Below, piece by piece: positions 11,462-19,816 of a stretch of DNA of 64,000 nucleotides. The stretch spans positions 1-64,000 of the forward strand of contig NZ_JAUAMB010000006.1 of assembly GCF_031010175.1 (NCBI RefSeq), read 5' to 3'. A model generated the notes under the pieces. It did no database searches. It was not told where the DNA came from and saw nothing but the letters and a program-made list of their open reading frames with translations. Origin of the DNA: Halomonas sp. SpR1 (GTDB taxonomy: Bacteria; Pseudomonadota; Gammaproteobacteria; Pseudomonadales; Halomonadaceae). Each line of letters opens with the position of its first letter. Position 1 is the stretch's first letter. A program made the position numbers and the translations under genes.

Positions 11462-12652
11462 GTGACCCAACGTCTGCGCCTGAATAAAAATGCTGACCGC
11501 CGCTTGAAAGCGGGCCATCTCTGGATCTACTCCAATGAAGTGGATATAAAAGAGACGCCGCTAAAAAACTTTGCGGCGGGCGAAACCGCCCTGGTCGAAG
11601 CCTCCAATGGCAAAGTGATGGCTGTTGCGTATGTGAACCCCCATTCGTTGATTGCTGCCCGGGTCATGTCACGCGATCCTGAGATGCGTTTGGATCGCTC
11701 GCTGTTTGTGCACCGCTTTAATCAAGCGCTGGCATTGCGTCAGCGCCTTTATGCGCAGCCGTTCTACCGCTTGATTCATGGCGAAGGTGACTTGCTCCCA
11801 GGCTTGGTGATTGATCGTTTTGGCGATGTCCTCGTCGTGCAACTCAACACTGCGGGTATGCAGGCGCTGGCGGATGAGATTGTCGACGCGCTGGAAAAAG
11901 TCATCAAACCTGAAGTAATTGTTTTCCGGAACGATACTGGTGGCCGTCGTCAGGAGGGGCTAGAGGCCCACGTTGAGGTTATCAAAGGCACACTGCCAGA
12001 CGAAGTGGTGCTCGAAGAGAACGGTGCTCGCTTTGTGGTGCCGGTGCTTAATGGGCAGAAAACCGGCTGGTTCTTTGATCACCGTGTTAATCGCGAATGG
12101 ATCAATCGCCATGTGGAAGGTAAGCGCGTGCTGGACGTATTCAGCTACGTGGGCGGTTGGGGCGTGCAGGCGGCGGTGCACGGCGCCAAACAGGTAATGT
12201 GCCTGGACTCATCCGGCCCGGCGCTGGATCAAGTCGCCCGCAACGCCGCGCTTAATGGTGTGCAGGAGAAGGTAGCGGTGAGTGAGGGAGATGCGTTTGA
12301 AGTCCTGGCGGCGCTTAAGGCGGAGGGCGAAGAGTTTGACGTGGTTATTCTTGATCCGCCCGCATTCATCAAAAAGCGCAAGGATATTCCCAACGGCGAG
12401 CGTGCCTATGCCCGCTTGAACCGTGAAGCCATGCGGCTACTGGGTCGCGATGGTCTGCTAATGTCAGCCTCTTGCTCTATGCACTTGGCGCCCGAGCGTC
12501 TAATGGACGTAGTACGTGGAGCAGTTCGCCACCAGGATCGTCATGGTCAGGTGATTTTCCAAGGTCACCAAGGGCCAGATCACCCGGTGCATCCGGCTAT
12601 TCCGGAAACATCTTACCTGAAAGCGCTCGGTGTGCGCGTGTTCCGCGACTAG
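11462..12652 (+). CDS. rlmI: RlmI-type 23S rRNA (cytosine-5) methyltransferase
   Basis: This is a SAM-dependent methyltransferase expected to methylate C1962 of 23S rRNA. From the GTG at 11462 it has 396 residues, the same as E. coli RlmI. GGAG at 11452-11455 lies six bases before this GTG, whereas an in-frame TTG at 11450 has no suitable site. The N-terminal PUA-like domain covers about 1-75. The methyltransferase domain carries VLDVFSYVGGWG, the LDPPAF motif and SCSMH with the likely catalytic Cys. The exact target is assigned by homology only. Confidence 0.9.
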   Translation: MTQRLRLNKNADRRLKAGHLWIYSNEVDIKETPLKNFAAGETALVEASNGKVMAVAYVNPHSLIAARVMSRDPEMRLDRSLFVHRFNQALALRQRLYAQPFYRLIHGEGDLLPGLVIDRFGDVLVVQLNTAGMQALADEIVDALEKVIKPEVIVFRNDTGGRRQEGLEAHVEVIKGTLPDEVVLEENGARFVVPVLNGQKTGWFFDHRVNREWINRHVEGKRVLDVFSYVGGWGVQAAVHGAKQVMCLDSSGPALDQVARNAALNGVQEKVAVSEGDAFEVLAALKAEGEEFDVVILDPPAFIKKRKDIPNGERAYARLNREAMRLLGRDGLLMSASCSMHLAPERLMDVVRGAVRHQDRHGQVIFQGHQGPDHPVHPAIPETSYLKALGVRVFRD

Positions 12653-12694
12653 CTCACGGAGTCAGGGTAGAGGGGATAAGTAGAGAGGAAACAG

Positions 12695-12710
12695 GGAGCT
12701 AAGGAGCTAA
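12695..12710 (+). repeat. 8-bp duplication GGAGCTAA carrying two Shine-Dalgarno copies
   Basis: GGAGCTAA occurs twice in tandem just before the thioesterase start at 12714. Each copy holds a GGAG core, and the second sits seven bases before the ATG. Confidence 0.7.
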
Positions 12711-12713
12711 GCG

Positions 12714-13148
12714 ATGGAGTGGGCGCTGCCCGATCCTTTTGTGATCGATATCCGCGTGGCTGATGAAGCGATTGATGCCTATCAGCACGTCAACAACAGC
12801 GAATACCTACGCTGGGTTGAGCAGATTAGCTGGGCGCACTCCGAGGCGCTTGGTCTCTCTCTCGAGCGCTACCGCGAGCTTGACCGCGCCATGGTGGTTC
12901 ACCGCCATGAGCTGGATTACCTGGCACCTGCCTTTGCCGGCGATGCGCTACAGCTTGCTACCTGGATTGTCGATTGTGACGAGCGCTTCAGTCTGACCCG
13001 TCGTTTTCAATTGGTGCGTGTCGAAGGTGCCAAAACGCTGCTGAAAGCCCGCACGCGCTTTGCCTGCGTGGCGCTCTCAACGGGGCGGCCCAAACGCTTA
13101 CCAGAGGAGTATCGGCGTATCTACGGCAACGCAGTTATTATGGAGTGA
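12714..13148 (+). CDS. Acyl-CoA thioesterase, hotdog fold (YbgC/FadM-like)
   Basis: A 144-residue single hotdog-domain protein of the 4-hydroxybenzoyl-CoA thioesterase superfamily. The active-site loop is DAYQHVNNSEYLRW (about 21-34), in which the Asp, His and paired Asn residues are typical. The substrate is not predictable; short acyl-CoAs are usual for this group. The ATG at 12714 is supported by GGAG seven bases upstream. It may be co-transcribed with rlmI, and a strong terminator follows. Confidence 0.85.
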   Translation: MEWALPDPFVIDIRVADEAIDAYQHVNNSEYLRWVEQISWAHSEALGLSLERYRELDRAMVVHRHELDYLAPAFAGDALQLATWIVDCDERFSLTRRFQLVRVEGAKTLLKARTRFACVALSTGRPKRLPEEYRRIYGNAVIME

Positions 13149-13204
13149 CGAAGAATAAAGTGGATTTTTTCGTGTATAACCGGCAGTCGCTAGATTTTTC
13201 TCCT

Positions 13205-13230
13205 AAAAAACGCCTTAACCGGCGTTTTTT
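13205..13230 (+). terminator. Intrinsic terminator after the thioesterase gene
   Basis: AAAAAACGCC pairs with GGCGTTTTTT around the loop TTAACC, a 10-bp perfect stem with further T residues after it. Confidence 0.92.
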
Positions 13231-13322
13231 TTGTTTTGCTTTGCCGGGGTGGTGGTGATCGTCAACTGTGTTGTAATTTGCTTAACAAGAACACTGACCT
13301 TTAAAAGCACAGGAATACGCCA

Positions 13323-14441
13323 ATGAAAATCGCCGTCCCCAAAGAGATCAAAAATCACGAATATCGCGTGGCCTTAACGCCGACCGGCGCACGGGAGTTA
13401 ACCGGGCGTGGTCATCAGGTGAGCGTTCAGGCGAGCGCTGGCGAAGGCGCGGGCTTTGCTGATGCTGACTTTGAGGCCGCTGGCGCGCAGATAGAAGCCG
13501 ATGTGGAGGCTTTGTGGCGCAATGCCGAGCTGATCCTCAAGGTGAAAGAACCCCAGCCAGATGAAGTGGCGCGTCTAACGCCGCAGCATACGCTGTTCAC
13601 CTATCTGCACCTGGCCGCCGAAGAACCGCTTACCCGCGGGCTTATGGAGAGTGGTGCCACCTGTATCGCCTATGAAACGATCACCGATGCCCGCGGTGGT
13701 TTGCCGCTGCTGGCGCCGATGAGTACCGTAGCCGGCCGAATGGCGGTGCAAGCCGGTGCCCATAGCCTGGAGAAGGCCCAGGGTGGCGCAGGCGTGCTGC
13801 TGCCCGGTGTGCCTGGCGTGGCGCCGGGTAAGGTCACCGTGATTGGTGGCGGTGTGGTGGGTGAGAACGCTGCTCGCATGGCGTTGGGGTTGGGTGCCGA
13901 GGTGACTATTCTGGATAAGTCGTTAGCACGGCTGGAAGTGTTGGACGACCGCTATCAGGGTCGCATTAAAACGGTTTATTCCACCGCCGACGCACTGGAA
14001 ACGGCCACCCGCGAGTCGGATATGATTATTGGCGCGGTGCTGGTACCCGGCGCCGCTGCGCCCAAGTTAATCACGCGCGCCATGCTGGCCGATATGAAGC
14101 CGGGTAGTGTACTGGTCGATGTGGCAATCGATCAGGGCGGCTGTTTTGAAACCAGCAAGCCCACCACTCATGCCGAGCCGACCTATATTGTCGATGGGGT
14201 GGTGCACTACTGCGTGGCAAATATGCCCGGCGCGGTGGCGCGGACGTCTACCCAGGGCTTGACCAACGCCACGCTGCCCTTTGTGCTCGCCCTGGCGGAT
14301 AAAGGCTGGCAGCAGGCGCTACGCGATGATCCGCACTTCCTGCCGGGGCTCAACGTGCACGCAGGCCAAGTGACTTATCAAGCCGTGGCAGATGCCTTTG
14401 GGCTGGAAAGCAGTGATCCTGCGAGCGTTGTTGGCGGCTAA
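13323..14441 (+). CDS. ald: Alanine dehydrogenase
   Basis: Ald reversibly deaminates L-alanine to pyruvate with NAD+ and links amino acid catabolism to central metabolism. The 372-residue protein starts [20 protein letters not shown], the family signature containing the conserved Arg. It has a Lys/His active-site region (KVKEPQPDE and FTYLHLAAE) and the nucleotide fold [20 protein letters not shown] (about 178-197). The C-terminal [10 protein letters not shown] signature is present. It stands alone, between a terminator upstream and a convergent slyX downstream. Confidence 0.96.
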   Translation: MKIAVPKEIKNHEYRVALTPTGARELTGRGHQVSVQASAGEGAGFADADFEAAGAQIEADVEALWRNAELILKVKEPQPDEVARLTPQHTLFTYLHLAAEEPLTRGLMESGATCIAYETITDARGGLPLLAPMSTVAGRMAVQAGAHSLEKAQGGAGVLLPGVPGVAPGKVTVIGGGVVGENAARMALGLGAEVTILDKSLARLEVLDDRYQGRIKTVYSTADALETATRESDMIIGAVLVPGAAAPKLITRAMLADMKPGSVLVDVAIDQGGCFETSKPTTHAEPTYIVDGVVHYCVANMPGAVARTSTQGLTNATLPFVLALADKGWQQALRDDPHFLPGLNVHAGQVTYQAVADAFGLESSDPASVVGG

Positions 14442-14487
14442 ACGTTGGGAAACTAGCCGCTGGTGACTCATTAATTAGTCGCATTGG

Positions 14488-14513
14488 GGCTATCGGTCAG
14501 GGCTATCGATCAG
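14488..14513 (+). repeat. 13-bp tandem duplication between ald and slyX
   Basis: GGCTATCGGTCAG and GGCTATCGATCAG are adjacent and differ at one base, in the 85-bp gap between the convergent ald and slyX genes. Confidence 0.8.
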
Positions 14514-14526
14514 GTCTAACGTTAGC

Positions 14527-14775
14527 TCAGTAGTGGGGCGGAACATCATCCTCGGGGCGCTGGTCGCCCTGGGGTTCGCTTGCTTGTAGGGCCTGGTGCT
14601 GCTCGCGCAGGCGTTCGCGCATTAGCCCACTGAGTTGCTCAAGTTTTTCCAGGCGTCGCTCCTGCTGAACCACCGCCTGATCCAGGGTGTCCAGCCAGTG
14701 CTCTTGGTGGGCTAAACGGCTCTCTAAAGATTCAAGACGTTGAGCCAGGTCAGCAGGCGATAATTCGTGGGTCAT
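14527..14775 (-). CDS. slyX: SlyX family protein
   Basis: SlyX is a small coiled-coil protein of unknown function. This one has 82 residues, with a heptad-like run of Leu and charged residues over about 8-60 and the family's characteristic C-terminal PPHY. It is divergent from the cold-shock-domain membrane protein gene. It stands alone here; the family is often found near FKBP-type isomerase genes, none of which are seen in this window. Confidence 0.88.
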   Translation of the reverse strand: MTHELSPADLAQRLESLESRLAHQEHWLDTLDQAVVQQERRLEKLEQLSGLMRERLREQHQALQASEPQGDQRPEDDVPPHY

Positions 14776-14887
14776 GATATCATTGCAACCTTATGTAGTA
14801 GTATGCCGGTGCTATTGGGAATGGGCCTGATAGTGCGGGTATTGTCCTTCGTCTGTTACCCATACAACAAGAGAGCTTTTTTTTTCT

Positions 14888-15427
14888 ATGAATCCAAAAG
14901 TTGTGTTTCGCTGTTTCTTAATCAGTGTATTACTAGCCGCCCCCACGCCACTTCTGTTGGCGGGGATTGTTCATTTAACCAATAGTGCCCTCGCCGAGCT
15001 GTGGTTGGCCGAGTTGGCAATCAGTGGAGTTGGCAGTGTCTATGTCGCCGTTGCTATAGGGTGTTTTATTGTTCTGTGGATTGGCACATTAGCGTCAGCC
15101 GCTTTTGCGCCCTCGATTGTGGTGGCGCCGGTGGCTACTGCCAAGCCAACATCACGCCACCCCCAGGCAGCCGCTCCGTTGGACGATGATGAGGAGGAAG
15201 ATATCATCGATCCTAACGATGGCCGTGAAGAGGGCGAAGTGAAGTGGTTCAATACCAACAAAGGCTACGGTTTTATTACCCGCGATAATGGCGAGGATGT
15301 GTTTGTGCACTTCCGGGCCATTCGGGGCCGTGGCCCGCGTATGCTGGCAGAAGGCCAAATCGTGCGTTATCACGTGATTAAAAATGAGCGTGGTTTGCAG
15401 GCCGACGATGTCAGTATTATTGAGTAA
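14888..15427 (+). CDS. Membrane-anchored cold-shock-domain protein
   Basis: A 179-residue protein with two hydrophobic segments (about 9-31 and 48-73), an acidic linker with DDDEEED (99-105) and a complete C-terminal cold-shock domain (114-179). The domain retains KGYGFI (125-130, RNP1) and VFVHF (138-142, RNP2), so it should bind single-stranded RNA or DNA. Ordinary Csp proteins have about 70 residues and are soluble. The arrangement implies nucleic-acid binding at the cytoplasmic face of the inner membrane, which is inference. It ends at a terminator shared with the convergent gene at 15537. Confidence 0.85.
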   Translation: MNPKVVFRCFLISVLLAAPTPLLLAGIVHLTNSALAELWLAELAISGVGSVYVAVAIGCFIVLWIGTLASAAFAPSIVVAPVATAKPTSRHPQAAAPLDDDEEEDIIDPNDGREEGEVKWFNTNKGYGFITRDNGEDVFVHFRAIRGRGPRMLAEGQIVRYHVIKNERGLQADDVSIIE

Positions 15428-15493
15428 ACCAAGCGTATAGATAGACAGTTGCCAGCTTCGTATTGATAGATGTTTATGCGTAGCTGGATAGCA

Positions 15494-15519
15494 AACGACC
15501 CCGCCTTGGCGGGGTCGTT
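15494..15519. terminator. GC-rich hairpin between convergent genes
   Basis: AACGACCCCGCC and GGCGGGGTCGTT form a 12-bp perfect inverted repeat with almost no loop (the apical pairs probably open). Only a weak T-rich tail follows on either strand. It lies between the convergent cold-shock-domain gene and the gene at 15537, consistent with a bidirectional terminator. Confidence 0.7.
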
Positions 15520-15536
15520 GTCGTTAAAGCGCTCGG

Positions 15537-15926
15537 TTAACGCCCTGAATCGGGCCACTCTATTGCCCCCTCTTTACCGCCGGGCAGTACTTGCCAGAAG
15601 CGGTCAGGGTCATCGCCGGGGTGCCAGCCGCCCAATGAACAGCGCACTTCGGTTTGCAACGCTTCCGCGGCCTGTTGGGCGCACTCCTGGTCGGTCATCC
15701 AGGGAGTGTGGCTGCTATCAAACCAGAGGCTGGCAAATCCATCGGCGGCTTTATCGACCAGTAGCACGGGTACGCAGTCGCCCTGGTACTGGCCGCGGGT
15801 TTTCCATTGGCCTTTACCCGCAGGACTCAGCGGCGGTGCTATCAGCGCACTTTTAAGCCACTCATTGAGCGCATCGAGCGACACGCTGGCCAGGTAAATC
15901 TCTATATCGGGGTAACGCTCCATCAT
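15537..15926 (-). CDS. Conserved hypothetical protein downstream of dapE
   Basis: I do not recognise a named domain in this 129-residue acidic protein. It begins [13 protein letters not shown], contains a Trp-rich middle ([18 protein letters not shown], about 67-84) and ends with a Gly/Pro-rich tail ([12 protein letters not shown]). It has no signal peptide or membrane segment. Its start overlaps the dapE stop by four bases (ATGA; a second ATG at 15923 is equally possible), so it is translationally coupled to dapE and last in that operon. This coding is supported by the tight packing and codon use. Confidence 0.75.
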   Translation of the reverse strand: MMERYPDIEIYLASVSLDALNEWLKSALIAPPLSPAGKGQWKTRGQYQGDCVPVLLVDKAADGFASLWFDSSHTPWMTDQECAQQAAEALQTEVRCSLGGWHPGDDPDRFWQVLPGGKEGAIEWPDSGR

Positions 15927-17095
15927 CGGTTTACCTCGCCGGAGCAGAGCAGCGCTTGCAGCGTCGCTTCGTAAATCCGGCTTAAATCGTCCAGGTCGCT
16001 GGCGCGAACACGCTCATTGACCTTGTGGATGGTGTCGTTGAGCGGGCCTAATTCAACCACCTGAGCACCGAGCGTGGCAATAAAGCGGCCATCCGAAGTG
16101 CCGCCGCTGGTGGAGAGCGCCGGGCGCTTGCCGGTTACCGCTTCAACGCCTTTAATGGCGGCGTCCACCAGCGCGCCTTCAGCGGTTAAAAACGGCTCAC
16201 CGTTGAGCGTCCAGTCTACCTGATACTCCAGGCCATGCCGGTCTAGAATGGCCTCCGTGCGCGCTTTGAGCTCATCAGCGGTCACCTCGGTAGAGAAGCG
16301 AAAGTTAAACACCACTTCCACATCGCCAGGAATCACGTTGGTGGCGCCGGTGCCAGCCCGCAGGTTGGAAACCTGAAAGCTGGTGGCGGGGAAAAAGTCG
16401 TTACCCGCGTCCCAGTGCTCGTTAACTAACGCGTCCAGCGCTGGCATCGCCTGATGAATAGGGTTGCGGGCTAAATGCGGGTAGGCAACGTGACCTTGAA
16501 TACCTTTGATGTGCAGCACGCCACCCAGCGAACCGCGGCGACCGTTTTTAATCGCATCGCCCAGGTAGGTGGTCGAGGAGGGTTCGCCGACAATGCAGTA
16601 ATCAAGACGCTCATTACGCTCGCGCAGGTGTTCTACCACTGCGCGGGTGCCATCCACCGCCGGGCCCTCTTCATCGGAGGTGATCAGAAAGGCGATACGC
16701 CCATCGTGATCCGGGAAGTGGGTCACAAAGCGCTCAACGGCGGTCAGCATTGAGGCCAGACTGCCTTTCATATCGGCGGCGCCACGCCCACATAGCATGC
16801 CCTCATCATCGATGCAGGGCTCAAAAGGTGGATACTGCCAGTTAGTATGCGGGCCACTGGGAACAACGTCGGTGTGGCCAGCGAACGCCACCACCGGGCC
16901 ATGATGGCCGCGTATTGCCCAAAAATTCTTCACATCGCCAAATGGCAGTTGCTCAATATGAAAGCCGAGCGCCGTTAAGCGCTCGATCATTAACTCTTGG
17001 CAGCCTTCGTCATCCGGTGTTACCGAGGGGCGGCTGAGCAGTTCAAAGGCGAGCTGCAACGTCGGCGACAGGGCTTCCGGCTCAGTTGTGGGCAT
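15923..17095 (-). CDS. dapE: DapE, succinyl-diaminopimelate desuccinylase
   Basis: DapE releases LL-diaminopimelate from its N-succinyl derivative in lysine and peptidoglycan precursor synthesis. It is an M20-family dizinc hydrolase of 390 residues. Visible ligands and catalytic elements are GHTDVVP (His and Asp), GRGAADMKG (Asp), SDEEGPA (catalytic Glu pair), the GEPSS segment and [11 protein letters not shown]. The start overlaps the dapD 3' end by 14 bases. The operon order dapD-dapE brings consecutive steps of the succinylase branch together, with dapC just upstream. Confidence 0.96.
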   Translation of the reverse strand: MPTTEPEALSPTLQLAFELLSRPSVTPDDEGCQELMIERLTALGFHIEQLPFGDVKNFWAIRGHHGPVVAFAGHTDVVPSGPHTNWQYPPFEPCIDDEGMLCGRGAADMKGSLASMLTAVERFVTHFPDHDGRIAFLITSDEEGPAVDGTRAVVEHLRERNERLDYCIVGEPSSTTYLGDAIKNGRRGSLGGVLHIKGIQGHVAYPHLARNPIHQAMPALDALVNEHWDAGNDFFPATSFQVSNLRAGTGATNVIPGDVEVVFNFRFSTEVTADELKARTEAILDRHGLEYQVDWTLNGEPFLTAEGALVDAAIKGVEAVTGKRPALSTSGGTSDGRFIATLGAQVVELGPLNDTIHKVNERVRASDLDDLSRIYEATLQALLCSGEVNR

Positions 17096-18107
17096 GCAGC
17101 GCCTCGTTCAGGGCGATAGCGCTTTTGTTGGTCAAGCACTCAATGCGACCACTCTGCGAGTTGCGGCGCCAAAGCTGGTCGTCTTGGCCGGCCAGTTCGC
17201 GGGCAGCGACGGTCTTCACTACTTGGCCTTGATCATCCAGCAGTGCGACTTTGGAACCCGCAGTGATGTAAAGGCCGGCTTCCACCGTGCAGCGGTCACC
17301 CAAGGGTATGCCGATGCCCGCGTTGGCACCGATCAGGCAGCCTTCGCCCACTTTAATGACGATATTGCCGCCACCGGAGAGGGTGCCCATGGTGGAGCAG
17401 CCGCCGCCCAAATCCGAGCCTTTGCCGACCATCACACCGGCTGAGATGCGACCCTCGATCATGCCGGGGCCTTCGGCGCCCGCATTGAAGTTGACGAAGC
17501 CTTCGTGCATCACGGTCGTACCTTCGCCCAGGTAAGCACCCAATCGTACGCGGGCGGTGTCAGCAATGCGGATGCCGGTGGGTACCACGTAGTCGGTCAT
17601 CTTGGGGAATTTGTCCACACAGTCGACGGACAGCGCGCGGCCTGCCATACGTGCTTTCAGGCGCCGGGTAGGCAGTTCCTCAATATCTATCGCGCCTTCG
17701 TTAGTCCAGGCAATATTGCGCAGCAGGCCGAACATGCCGGTGAGATCAAGGCCGTGCGGCTTGACCAGTCGGTGCGACAGCAGATGCAGTTTTAGATACA
17801 CCTCGGGGGCTGTTTGCGGTGGTTGGTCGGTGTCCAGAAACATGGCGACCAGCGGGCGCTGGCTGGCAGAGAGTGCTTCGGCAAGCTCGGCCTGAACTGA
17901 GTGTCCAGCGGCTTCCAGGGCCTTGGCCAAGCGTGTGCAGTCTTCAGGCAAAAAGCTGATGGCGGCGTTGCCTTGGGGGGCGTCCAGGGCCTGTTTGGCG
18001 GCTTCCACTAGGCTTGCGGGTGGGTTGAGCAGCGGCGCCGGGTAGTAGATTTCCAGCCAGTCGCCCTGGGTGTTTTGAGTGCCGATTCCAAGCGCAAAGC
18101 TCAGCAT
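17082..18107 (-). CDS. dapD: DapD, tetrahydrodipicolinate N-succinyltransferase
   Basis: DapD adds succinyl from succinyl-CoA to tetrahydrodipicolinate, committing it to the succinylase branch of lysine synthesis. The 341-residue protein is of the long Pseudomonas type: an N-terminal region of about 165 residues, then a left-handed parallel beta-helix with hexapeptide repeats (about 185-290, for example [18 protein letters not shown]) including [17 protein letters not shown]. coli DapD is shorter (274). It overlaps dapE. Confidence 0.94.
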   Translation of the reverse strand: MLSFALGIGTQNTQGDWLEIYYPAPLLNPPASLVEAAKQALDAPQGNAAISFLPEDCTRLAKALEAAGHSVQAELAEALSASQRPLVAMFLDTDQPPQTAPEVYLKLHLLSHRLVKPHGLDLTGMFGLLRNIAWTNEGAIDIEELPTRRLKARMAGRALSVDCVDKFPKMTDYVVPTGIRIADTARVRLGAYLGEGTTVMHEGFVNFNAGAEGPGMIEGRISAGVMVGKGSDLGGGCSTMGTLSGGGNIVIKVGEGCLIGANAGIGIPLGDRCTVEAGLYITAGSKVALLDDQGQVVKTVAARELAGQDDQLWRRNSQSGRIECLTNKSAIALNEALHAHN

Positions 18108-18161
18108 AAGAGGTTGTCCTGTGAGGTTGAGAGTGAGTGGTCAAAATAGGTGTGTTAATGC

Positions 18162-18506
18162 TTAGCCGCTTAGCTTGTCATAATCGCCGTCGCGGTAGCC
18201 GACTAAAATGGTGCCATCGTCTTTTTCCAGCAGCGGCCGCTTAAGCAGCGTAGGGTATTTCATCATTAGCTGGCGGGCGGAGTTGGCGTCGTAATCCTTT
18301 TCGTCATCGGAAAGTTCGCGCCAGGTTTTGCTGCGCTTGTTAATGACCTCGACCAGCGGCACACGATGTAAAATATGCTCCAGCAGCGCAGCGGAGAGAC
18401 CATCTTTGCGCAGATCGTGGGTTTTATACAGCAGCGCTTTTTCATCCAAGGCTTTACGCGCTTTGCGGCAGGTATCGCAGTTATCGATGATATACAGCGT
18501 CAGCAT
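18162..18506 (-). CDS. ArsC/Spx-fold protein of the YffB type
   Basis: A 114-residue thioredoxin-like protein of the ArsC family. The N-terminus has CDTCRKARKAL with a CxxC motif (residues 10-13) and the C-terminal part ends in the usual LLEKDDGTILVGY. E. coli yffB also sits beside dapE, so the association with lysine genes is conserved. Arsenate reductase activity is unlikely from the context; a thiol-disulfide or glutathione-linked role is a guess. It lies 54 bp upstream of dapD, in the same orientation. Confidence 0.85.
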   Translation of the reverse strand: MLTLYIIDNCDTCRKARKALDEKALLYKTHDLRKDGLSAALLEHILHRVPLVEVINKRSKTWRELSDDEKDYDANSARQLMMKYPTLLKRPLLEKDDGTILVGYRDGDYDKLSG

Positions 18507-18516
18507 GTGGCCTCCC

Positions 18517-18555
18517 TAGCATGTTGAAATAGCATGTTGAAACAGAGTGTTGAAT
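18517..18555. repeat. 13-bp tandem repeats between dapC and the ArsC-like gene
   Basis: Two identical copies of TAGCATGTTGAAA are followed by a degenerate third, CAGAGTGTTGAAT. They fill most of the 52-bp gap between the dapC stop and the start of the ArsC-like gene on the minus strand. Confidence 0.85.
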
Positions 18556-18558
18556 CAG

Positions 18559-19755
18559 TTAACCACGCTCTACGAGATGACGAATTCGCTGGGCGGCTTC
18601 AAGGGTGGGCGCCAGTTCAGCCACCAGCGCCAAGCGTAAACGGCCTGCACCGGGATTAACGCCGTTTGCACCCGTGCGGCCCATTAGGCTGCCGGGCAGT
18701 ACGCTAACGTGTTGCTCGGCAAACAGGCGTTGGGTAAAGGCGATATCGTCGCCACCGGGTACCGCGGGCCATAGGTAAAAGCTAGCTTGCGGCGCGGGAA
18801 AATCCATAACCGGGGCGAGCGCCTTGGTCACGGCACTAAATTTTTCGCGGTAGGCGTCGCGGTTGGCGTGCACGTGCTGCTCATCCTGCCAGGCGGCGAT
18901 AGAGGCGTGCTGCAGCGGTAGTGACATGGCGCAACCGTGGTAGGTGCGGTAGCGCTTGAACGGCGTGAGTAGCATCGCATCCCCCGCGACAAAGCCTGAG
19001 CGCAGACCGGGCAGGTTGGAGCGCTTGGAGAGCGAGTGAAAGACCACGCAGCGGCGGTAATCATCGCGACCCAGCTCGGCGCAGGCTTGCAGTAGCCCCG
19101 GCGGTGGGGCAGCTTCGTCGAGGTAGAGCTCCGAGTAACACTCATCTGAAGCGATGATAAAATCGTGTTCGTCGGCCAGCGCAATCAGCTGTTTGAACTC
19201 ATCAAGGGGTGTGACGGCACCGGTAGGATTGCCCGGCGAGCAGATAAACACGATCTGTACGTCTCGCCACGTCGTGGCGGGCACGGCGCTAAAATCTGGG
19301 CGAAAATTATTCTCGGCGGTGCAGTCTAAATAGAGCGGTTCGCCACCTGCCAGCAGCGTTGCGCCTTCGTAAATTTGATAAAACGGATTGGGCACGGCGA
19401 CTTTCGCCGGGCGGGTGCGATCCAGCGCCGCTTGTACAAAGGCAAAAATGGCCTCCCGGGTGCCGTTCACTGGAACGACATGCTGCTCGCTGTCGAGTTC
19501 GCGTAGCTGAAAGCGTTGGCTTGCCCAGCTGGCGATGGCTTGGCGCAGCGCAGGCAAGCCGTTGGTTGCCGGGTAGCGGGCCATTTCCAGCTGGTGCGTT
19601 ACCAGCGCTTCCAGTGCCGCGGGGTAGGGCGCGTGCTGGGGTTCGCCAATGGTCAGCGGGATATGCGCCAGGTTGGCTGGAGGCGTTAGGTCGGCTTTCA
19701 GCGCAGCCAGCTTTTCAAACGGGTAGGGATGCAGGGCGTCGAGGTCGGCGTTCAT
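18559..19755 (-). CDS. dapC: DapC, succinyldiaminopimelate transaminase
   Basis: DapC is a PLP-dependent aminotransferase that makes N-succinyl-diaminopimelate, between the DapD and DapE steps. From the ATG at 19755 it has 398 residues, beginning MNADLDALHPYPFEKL as in Pseudomonas DapC. The PLP-binding lysine is in SLSKRSNLPGLRSGF, and CSPGNPTGAV contains the fold-type I Asn/Pro motif. An upstream ATG at 19836 would run into glnD coding sequence and is rejected. Together with dapD and dapE the whole succinylase branch from tetrahydrodipicolinate to LL-DAP is encoded here. Confidence 0.93.
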   Translation of the reverse strand: MNADLDALHPYPFEKLAALKADLTPPANLAHIPLTIGEPQHAPYPAALEALVTHQLEMARYPATNGLPALRQAIASWASQRFQLRELDSEQHVVPVNGTREAIFAFVQAALDRTRPAKVAVPNPFYQIYEGATLLAGGEPLYLDCTAENNFRPDFSAVPATTWRDVQIVFICSPGNPTGAVTPLDEFKQLIALADEHDFIIASDECYSELYLDEAAPPPGLLQACAELGRDDYRRCVVFHSLSKRSNLPGLRSGFVAGDAMLLTPFKRYRTYHGCAMSLPLQHASIAAWQDEQHVHANRDAYREKFSAVTKALAPVMDFPAPQASFYLWPAVPGGDDIAFTQRLFAEQHVSVLPGSLMGRTGANGVNPGAGRLRLALVAELAPTLEAAQRIRHLVERG

Positions 19756-19816
19756 GATGTGTCCGTTGATGGCTGGCGGCGTAAACCGCCGATTATAGGC
19801 AAGCCCCGGTGCAGGC

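Noticed and set aside
18162-18506. Calling the ArsC-like protein an arsenate reductase
   Set aside because: The CxxC start and the dapD/dapE context match the YffB-type group, and no arsenic resistance genes are adjacent.
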